11,432 nucleotides of DNA. It comes from JAATFY01 sp049276515 (lineage in GTDB: Bacteria; Pseudomonadota; Alphaproteobacteria; UBA9219). The position numbers and the translations under genes are program-made. The DNA lies in contig JBASWO010000042.1 in assembly GCA_049276515.1 (NCBI GenBank), forward strand, positions 1 through 11,432, given 5' to 3'. Under the pieces are notes generated by a model that worked only from the letters and a program-made list of their open reading frames with translations, did not search any database and had not been told where the DNA came from. This document shows, piece after piece, positions 6,838 to 11,432 of the stretch. Each line of letters starts with the position of its first letter. The stretch's first letter is position 1.

Positions 6838-7120
6838 AGCCAGCCTTCTCGACCTTCTTATCGGCGACACTGTGCGCCTTGAAGGTACGGGTTGGGGCGA
6901 ATTCACCAAATTTGTGGCCAATCATGTTTTCTGTGACTGACACAGGTAGAAACTTGTTGCCGTTATAAACGCCAAAGGTGAGACCGACGAATTGCGGCAA
7001 AATGGTTGAGCGGCGCGACCAAATCTTGATGATTTCATTGCGACCTGAACCACGTGCCTTTTCTGCCTTCTTAAGCAGAAAACTATCGACAAACGGGCCT
7101 TTCCAAACTGAACGTGACAT
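6836..7120 (-). CDS. rpsS: 30S ribosomal protein S19
   Basis: S19 sits in the small-subunit head next to S13 and forms part of the bridge to the large subunit. At 94 residues (E. coli 92) it is full length. It starts MSRSVWKGPFVDSFLLKK, has WSRRSTILPQFVGLTFGVYNG in the middle, and carries the family signature MIGHKFGEFAPTRTF near the end. AGGGAG precedes the ATG. The gap to rplB is 17 bases. Confidence 0.98.
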   Translation of the reverse strand: MSRSVWKGPFVDSFLLKKAEKARGSGRNEIIKIWSRRSTILPQFVGLTFGVYNGNKFLPVSVTENMIGHKFGEFAPTRTFKAHSVADKKVEKAG

Positions 7121-7137
7121 TGCTGTTTGCTCCCTGT

Positions 7138-7980
7138 TTACGCTTGACGATCACGGCGCTTATTAGCGCGGCGAACAATCTGGCGATCTGTACGTTTATT
7201 GTTACGTGTCTTGGTACCTTTGGTGCCCTTACCCCATGGTGTAACAGGATGACGGCCACCGGATGATTTGCCTTCACCACCACCATGTGGATGGTCGACT
7301 GGGTTCATGACAACGCCACGAACTGAAGGACGTACGCCCTTCCAACGATTACGGCCTGCTTTACCAATCTGCTCGTTCATGTGGTCGGCGTTTGAAACGG
7401 CGCCAATCGTTGCCATGCAATCTTGTGGAACACGACGAACTTCGCCTGAGCCCAGCTTGATTTGGACAGTGCCGCTTTCACGAGCAACCAATTGAACATA
7501 AGCACCAGCTGAGCGAGCCAATTGGCCACCTTTGCCTGGCTTCATTTCAACATTATGAATGATTGTGCCAACGGGAATGTTCTTAACAAGCATTGCATTG
7601 CCAGGCTTCACGTCAACGCGTTCGCCTGAAACAATCACATCGCCCTTCGTTAAGCGCTGTGGCGCAATGATGTATGACTTGGTGCCATCTTTATAGGTTA
7701 CCAAAGCAATGAACGATGTACGATTTGGATCATATTCCAAACGCTCAACCGTTGCTTCCATGTTGAACTTACGACGCTTGAAATCAATCATGCGGTAACG
7801 ACGAGCATGACCACCACCAATATGACGTGTGGTGATACGGCCTGTGTTGTTACGACCGCCAGATTTCTTCAATCCTTCAGTCAATGACTTAACGGGCTTG
7901 CCCTTCCATAGCTCTGAGCGATCAACTTGGATCAGCTGACGAAGGCCTGGGGTAATAGGTTTGAATGTTTTTAATGCCAT
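7138..7980 (-). CDS. rplB: 50S ribosomal protein L2
   Basis: L2 is one of the largest and most conserved 50S proteins, required for subunit association and for peptidyl-transferase centre assembly. The 280-residue product (E. coli 273) has the N-terminal OB-like region, GRNNTGRITTRHIGGGHAR at 42-60, the SH3-like domain, and the signature NPVDHPHGGGEGK at 226-238. His230 aligns with the E. coli His229 that is needed for activity. The basic C-terminus (TKTRNNKRTDRQIVRRANK) is typical. The ribosome binding site is weak, so coupling with rplW, 8 bases upstream, is likely. Confidence 0.99.
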   Translation of the reverse strand: MALKTFKPITPGLRQLIQVDRSELWKGKPVKSLTEGLKKSGGRNNTGRITTRHIGGGHARRYRMIDFKRRKFNMEATVERLEYDPNRTSFIALVTYKDGTKSYIIAPQRLTKGDVIVSGERVDVKPGNAMLVKNIPVGTIIHNVEMKPGKGGQLARSAGAYVQLVARESGTVQIKLGSGEVRRVPQDCMATIGAVSNADHMNEQIGKAGRNRWKGVRPSVRGVVMNPVDHPHGGGEGKSSGGRHPVTPWGKGTKGTKTRNNKRTDRQIVRRANKRRDRQA

Positions 7981-7988
7981 GGTCTAAC

Positions 7989-8336
7989 TCACAATCCTGT
8001 CGTCACGTCGATTGTGTTGCCTTCAGCAAGAGTCACAATCGCAAACTTAACGTCTGAACGGAAACCAATCTTGCCTTTAAAGCGCTTGGTTTTGCCCTGA
8101 CGGTTATGGGTGTTCACAGCCGTTACTTTAACTTTGAACAAATTCTCAACCGCTGTGCGAATTTCAGGCTTTGTAGCTGAACGCAATACACGGAAAGTAA
8201 CCTGATTATGTTGCGAGCCATTCGTTGCCTTTTCAGTAACAACTGGTGACACGATAATCGGGTACAAATTTGTCAGGTCACGCGTTGAAGCGGCTGGCTT
8301 GGCTTTTTTGGCCGTTGTTTTCTTTTCAGGGCTCAT
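7989..8336 (-). CDS. rplW: 50S ribosomal protein L23 with an N-terminal extension
   Basis: L23 is at the tunnel exit and is the main docking site for trigger factor and SRP. The conserved core begins at about residue 24 (YPIIVSPVVTEKA) and includes VEVNLFKVKVTAV-like and GKTKRFKGKIGFRSDVKFA segments. The protein is 115 residues against 100 in E. coli; the excess is a Lys/Ala-rich start (PEKKTTAKKAKPAAS). The ATG overlaps the rplD stop as ATGA, and an AGGAG 8 bases upstream supports this longer start over an internal one. Confidence 0.97.
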   Translation of the reverse strand: MSPEKKTTAKKAKPAASTRDLTNLYPIIVSPVVTEKATNGSQHNQVTFRVLRSATKPEIRTAVENLFKVKVTAVNTHNRQGKTKRFKGKIGFRSDVKFAIVTLAEGNTIDVTTGL

Positions 8337-8953
8337 TTTAGTCTCTCCTGCAGTTGCTCAACTGCATTCTTCGTCAAAACCAAAGTGTCACGGCGCAAAA
8401 TGTCATACACGTTAGCGCCCTGCTCTGGCAGAACGTCGATATGCTTGATGTTGCGCGCGGCTTTGGCAAAATTTTCATCCAAATTAGCACCGTCAATGAT
8501 CAAAGCTGACTTCAGGCCAAGAGCTGTAAATTTGGCAATCAGGCCCTTTGTCTTATGGCTATCCAATTTTGCTGAATCTAAAACAATCAGCTTGCCGTCT
8601 TGTTGCTTGCTGGCCAAAGCCATACGCAAAGCAAGTAAACGAACTTTCTTAGGCAAGTCATGAGCGTGATCACGAACAACGGGTCCAAAAATAACGCCAC
8701 CCTTACGGAATTGTGGTGAGCGCAAGCTACCTTGACGTGCGCGGCCGGTACCCTTTTGAGCCCATGGCTTTTTCGTTGTACCGCTAACTTCGCTGATAAC
8801 TTTAACTTTGTGGTTACCTGAACGGCGCTTAGCCAATTGATAATTGACCATACGCGTAAGAACGTCGCGGCGTGGCTTAACGCCGAAGATGGCTTCCAGC
8901 AAATCGATCTGGCCGACTTCTTTATTCTCGAGGTTTTTGACTGTCGCTTTCAT
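8333..8953 (-). CDS. rplD: 50S ribosomal protein L4
   Basis: L4 is an early 23S rRNA binder whose long loop lines the exit tunnel constriction. In E. coli it also represses its own operon through the S10 mRNA leader. The 206-residue product (E. coli 201) has the tunnel loop at about 55-92 (TTKKPWAQKGTGRARQGS, then SPQFRKGGVIFGP) and the C-terminal globular part with NVYDILRRDTLVLTKNAVE. Its stop overlaps the rplW start. Whether L4 autoregulation exists here is unknown; no E. coli-like S10 leader was recognised upstream of rpsJ. Confidence 0.98.
   Translation of the reverse strand: MKATVKNLENKEVGQIDLLEAIFGVKPRRDVLTRMVNYQLAKRRSGNHKVKVISEVSGTTKKPWAQKGTGRARQGSLRSPQFRKGGVIFGPVVRDHAHDLPKKVRLLALRMALASKQQDGKLIVLDSAKLDSHKTKGLIAKFTALGLKSALIIDGANLDENFAKAARNIKHIDVLPEQGANVYDILRRDTLVLTKNAVEQLQERLK
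8345..8349 (-). promoter_or_regulatory. Ribosome binding site supporting the long rplW start
   Basis: AGGAG lies within the 3' end of rplD, 8 bases before the rplW ATG at 8336. It favours translation of the Lys/Ala-rich N-terminal extension of L23 as part of the protein. Confidence 0.75.
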
Positions 8954-8972
8954 TGTTCAATCCATCTCTCTA

Positions 8973-9692
8973 TCAAGCTGCCTTATCGGCCTTCTTGGCG
9001 TCTTTTTTACCGCCAGCAGCTGCCTTCGCAACTTTAGGCTTCTTATTCTTAATACCGTCACGGATACGGACATAACCGCCTTCGGCGCCAGGAACAGCAC
9101 CACGGACAAAAATCAAACCTTGTTCTGCATCAACAGCAATAACAACGAGGTTCAAAGTTGTGACACGGCGATGGCCCATATGGCCTGCCATTTTCTTACC
9201 TTTGAAAACGCGACCTGGATCTTGACGATGACCTGTTGAACCATGGCTACGATGTGAAACTGAAACACCGTGCGTGGCGCGTAAGCCGCCGAAATTATGG
9301 CGCTTCATAACACCAGCAAAACCCTTACCAATGCTGACAGCTGTCACGTCGACATACTGACCAACTTTGAAATGATCAGCTTTGAGAGCTGATCCTACTT
9401 CAAATGCCTGGTCTTCACTGACGCGGAACTCTGTCATCTTCTTCTTAGGCTCAATCTTTGCCTTCGCAAAATGACCCTTAACAGAATTCGATACATTTTT
9501 AACTTTGGCTTTGCCGACACCAATTTGAACAGCGCTATAACCATCTTTGTCCTTAGTGCGGACAGAAACAACTTGAACGTCGTCCAACTTAAGAACAGTT
9601 ACAGGCACGTGTTCGCCAGCATCTGTAAAGATGCGGGTCATGCCGAGCTTGGTTGTCAGCAATCCGGTGCGTTGTGGTTTTGACTGAGCCAT
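8973..9692 (-). CDS. rplC: 50S ribosomal protein L3
   Basis: L3 is an early assembly protein whose long central extension reaches the peptidyl-transferase centre. The 239-residue product (E. coli 209) has the N-terminal TKLGMTRIFTDAGEHVPVTVL, the central THGVSVSHRSHGSTGHRQDPGR-type extension at about 140-161, and VFKGKKMAGHMGHRRVT. Gln157 aligns with E. coli Gln150, the residue methylated by PrmB; methylation here is only inference. The C-terminus adds a Lys/Ala-rich tail (KVAKAAAGGKKDAKKADKAA). AAGGA 8 bases before the ATG supports the start. Confidence 0.98.
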   Translation of the reverse strand: MAQSKPQRTGLLTTKLGMTRIFTDAGEHVPVTVLKLDDVQVVSVRTKDKDGYSAVQIGVGKAKVKNVSNSVKGHFAKAKIEPKKKMTEFRVSEDQAFEVGSALKADHFKVGQYVDVTAVSIGKGFAGVMKRHNFGGLRATHGVSVSHRSHGSTGHRQDPGRVFKGKKMAGHMGHRRVTTLNLVVIAVDAEQGLIFVRGAVPGAEGGYVRIRDGIKNKKPKVAKAAAGGKKDAKKADKAA

Positions 9693-9703
9693 GACTATAT
9701 TCC

Positions 9704-10012
9704 TTAAACTCTGATCTCGACGTCAACGCCAGCGGCGAGGTCGATTTTCGACAAAGCGTCGATTGTTTGTGGCGTTGGCTCCAAAATATCGAGCAAACGG
9801 CGATGCGTACGAATTTCAAACTGTTCACGTGACTTTTTGTCAACGTGAGGACCACGATTGACGGTGAAACGTTCAATCCATGTAGGCAATGGGATCGGGC
9901 CGCGTACTTGCGCGCCGGTGCGCTTAGCTGTGCTGATGATTTCCGACACGGACTGATCCAATGTGCGGTGATCAAAAGCTTTTAAGCGTATACGTATCGT
10001 TTGCGTGTCCAT
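9704..10012 (-). CDS. rpsJ: 30S ribosomal protein S10
   Basis: S10 is a small-subunit head protein that also acts as NusE, partner of NusB in transcription antitermination. The 102-residue product (E. coli 103) contains IRIRLKAFDHRTLDQS, the extended loop with GPIPLPTWIERFTVNRGPHVDKKS at about 38-61, and REQFEIRTHRRLLDILEP. All family signatures are intact. A GAGGA site 6 bases before the ATG supports the start. It opens the S10 cluster but is separated from tuf by about 490 bases that contain two tiny ORFs. Confidence 0.99.
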   Translation of the reverse strand: MDTQTIRIRLKAFDHRTLDQSVSEIISTAKRTGAQVRGPIPLPTWIERFTVNRGPHVDKKSREQFEIRTHRRLLDILEPTPQTIDALSKIDLAAGVDVEIRV

Positions 10013-10042
10013 CTTTAGTCCTCAAACTTCGTTGTGTCTTAC

Positions 10043-10222
10043 TTACATTTGCAGTTGTTGTTGCTGCGCCTGTCGATTCCGTATTTCAGTAGCTTCGCGA
10101 TCAATGCGTTGCTGCTGCTGCATTCCATGCCCAGGAAGTACTGGCTGCTCTTCAGAGCTTCCTACTTGGGTAACTTCTGCTTCGGCACGTCCTACTAAAT
10201 CGCTTAATGCTCTTCCGTTCAT
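10043..10222 (-). CDS. Hypothetical 59-residue Gln-rich small protein
   Basis: This short ORF runs from ATG at 10222 to TAA at 10043. Its strongest support is an AGGGGA ribosome binding site 6 bases before the ATG, the same strand as the operon, and a 30-base gap to rpsJ. The product starts MNGRALSDLVGRAEAEV and has a Gln-rich second half (GMQQQQRIDRE and RQAQQQQLQM). It is predicted to be soluble and partly disordered or coiled, with no membrane segment or signal peptide. I recognise no family. Arginine codons are mixed (AGA, CGG and CGA appear), unlike the CGT/CGC bias expected of the neighbouring highly expressed genes. It could also be a non-coding leader with a chance ORF. Confidence 0.45.
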   Translation of the reverse strand: MNGRALSDLVGRAEAEVTQVGSSEEQPVLPGHGMQQQQRIDREATEIRNRQAQQQQLQM

Positions 10223-10228
10223 AGCTCG

Positions 10229-10234
10229 TCCCCT
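10229..10234 (-). promoter_or_regulatory. Strong ribosome binding site of the 59-residue ORF
   Basis: AGGGGA sits 6 bases before the ATG at 10222, within the 15-base gap after the preceding tiny ORF. It is the main direct evidence that the second tiny ORF is translated. Confidence 0.6.
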
Positions 10235-10237
10235 AAC

Positions 10238-10429
10238 TTAGCCAGCAATCAATGCTGGTTGACGAGAACGTTTTCTGTCAAGTCCAGCACCTTGCTGTTG
10301 CAAAGGCATGGCTCGGCTTGGAACTCCTTGGTCAAACACAATAGGTGTTGAGGACGGAATAACGACTGCACCATCCACTCTTGGACCATTAAGCACTGCG
10401 TCTAAAGTTCTTCTATCGCGGTCAAACAT
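10238..10429 (-). CDS. Hypothetical 63-residue small protein after tuf
   Basis: The ORF runs from ATG at 10429 to TAA at 10238, on the same strand as tuf and rpsJ. The product starts MFDRDRRTLDAVLNGPRVDG and has PSSTPIVFDQGVPSRAMPLQQQ in the middle, with a basic DRKRSRQ segment near the end. There is no membrane segment, signal peptide or known motif. The ribosome binding site is weak (only GAAGTAAG-like purines). Four of its eight arginines use AGA, which is unlike highly expressed ribosomal genes. It ends 15 bases before the next tiny ORF, as in an operon. A recent or lineage-specific gene, a decayed gene or a chance ORF are all possible. Confidence 0.4.
   Translation of the reverse strand: MFDRDRRTLDAVLNGPRVDGAVVIPSSTPIVFDQGVPSRAMPLQQQGAGLDRKRSRQPALIAG
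10242..10258 (-). other. Small hairpin at the end of the 63-residue ORF
   Basis: A perfect 6-bp stem (CCAGCA/TGCTGG, 5-base loop) covers the last codons of the first tiny ORF, just before the ribosome binding site of the second. No U-run follows, so it is not an intrinsic terminator. It may be chance. Confidence 0.3.
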
Positions 10430-10459
10430 CTTACTTCACTGCTCTTTCTTTTTAGAAGT

Positions 10460-10485
10460 CCCGCACCCCATTTCTGGGATGCGGG
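10460..10485 (-). other. Strong GAAA-loop hairpin downstream of tuf
   Basis: Two 11-base arms (10460-10470 and 10475-10485) pair completely on the minus-strand RNA, with a single G-U pair and mostly G-C pairs, closed by a GAAA (GNRA) tetraloop. It starts 16 bases after the tuf stop codon. The bases after it (ACTTCTAAAAAG) lack a U-run, so it is not a classical intrinsic terminator. It could be an RNA processing or stabilising element, a partial attenuator, or part of a leader for the S10 genes. The structure is directly visible; the role is inferred. Confidence 0.6.
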
Positions 10486-10501
10486 AATTATCTGTTAGTT
10501 G

Positions 10502-11432
<931 letters not shown>

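Noticed and set aside
10005..10241. Plus-strand 78-codon frame opposite the 59-residue ORF
   Set aside because: Its Cys-rich runs are simply the complement of the CAG/CAA glutamine repeats on the minus strand.
10487..10492. GATAAT as a -10 element of an S10 promoter after tuf
   Set aside because: No -35-like hexamer lies at 16-18 bases; the candidates are at about 11 or 23 bases.

Overview
The window is almost entirely a housekeeping translation locus, read on the minus strand. From right to left it holds the 3' part of tuf (EF-Tu), a roughly 490-bp spacer, the full S10 cluster (rpsJ-rplC-rplD-rplW-rplB-rpsS-rplV-rpsC-rplP-rpmC-rpsQ), and the spc cluster down to L15 (rplN-rplX-rplE-rpsN-rpsH-rplF-rplR-rpsE-rpmD-rplO). 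That is 21 intact ribosomal protein genes in the classical bacterial order. All are on one strand, with gaps of about 30 bases at most, two overlapping junctions (TAATG at rplN/rplX, ATGA at rplD/rplW), and usually a clear Shine-Dalgarno sequence before the start. I see no intrinsic terminator inside the ribosomal block, so it looks like one long transcription unit.

The protein sequences (zinc-free 101-residue S14, the L3, L6, S10 and EF-Tu variants, and tuf next to rpsJ) suggest a proteobacterium, most likely an alphaproteobacterium of moderate GC. The family cannot be fixed from the window alone. Several ribosomal proteins (L3, L15, L22, L23, L29, S5, S17) carry Lys/Ala-rich or charged terminal extensions compared with E. 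coli.

The two ends of the ribosomal block are the unusual parts. (1) The tuf-rpsJ spacer (10013-10501) contains two tiny same-strand ORFs of 63 and 59 codons. They are spaced like operon genes, the second has a very good ribosome binding site, and neither resembles a family I recognise. A strong GNRA-loop hairpin lies just after tuf. (2) After rplO the expected secY is absent. An FkbM-type SAM-dependent methyltransferase gene begins there in the same orientation and runs off the left edge. A nested inverted repeat covers the short rplO-methyltransferase gap and the predicted start codon.

Functionally, the ribosomal genes supply a contiguous set of primary and secondary 23S and 16S rRNA-binding proteins, and EF-Tu supplies aminoacyl-tRNA delivery. 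The methyltransferase and the tiny ORFs have no evident role in translation and may simply use the operon's strong transcription. I found no mobile elements, CRISPR arrays, tRNAs or rRNAs.
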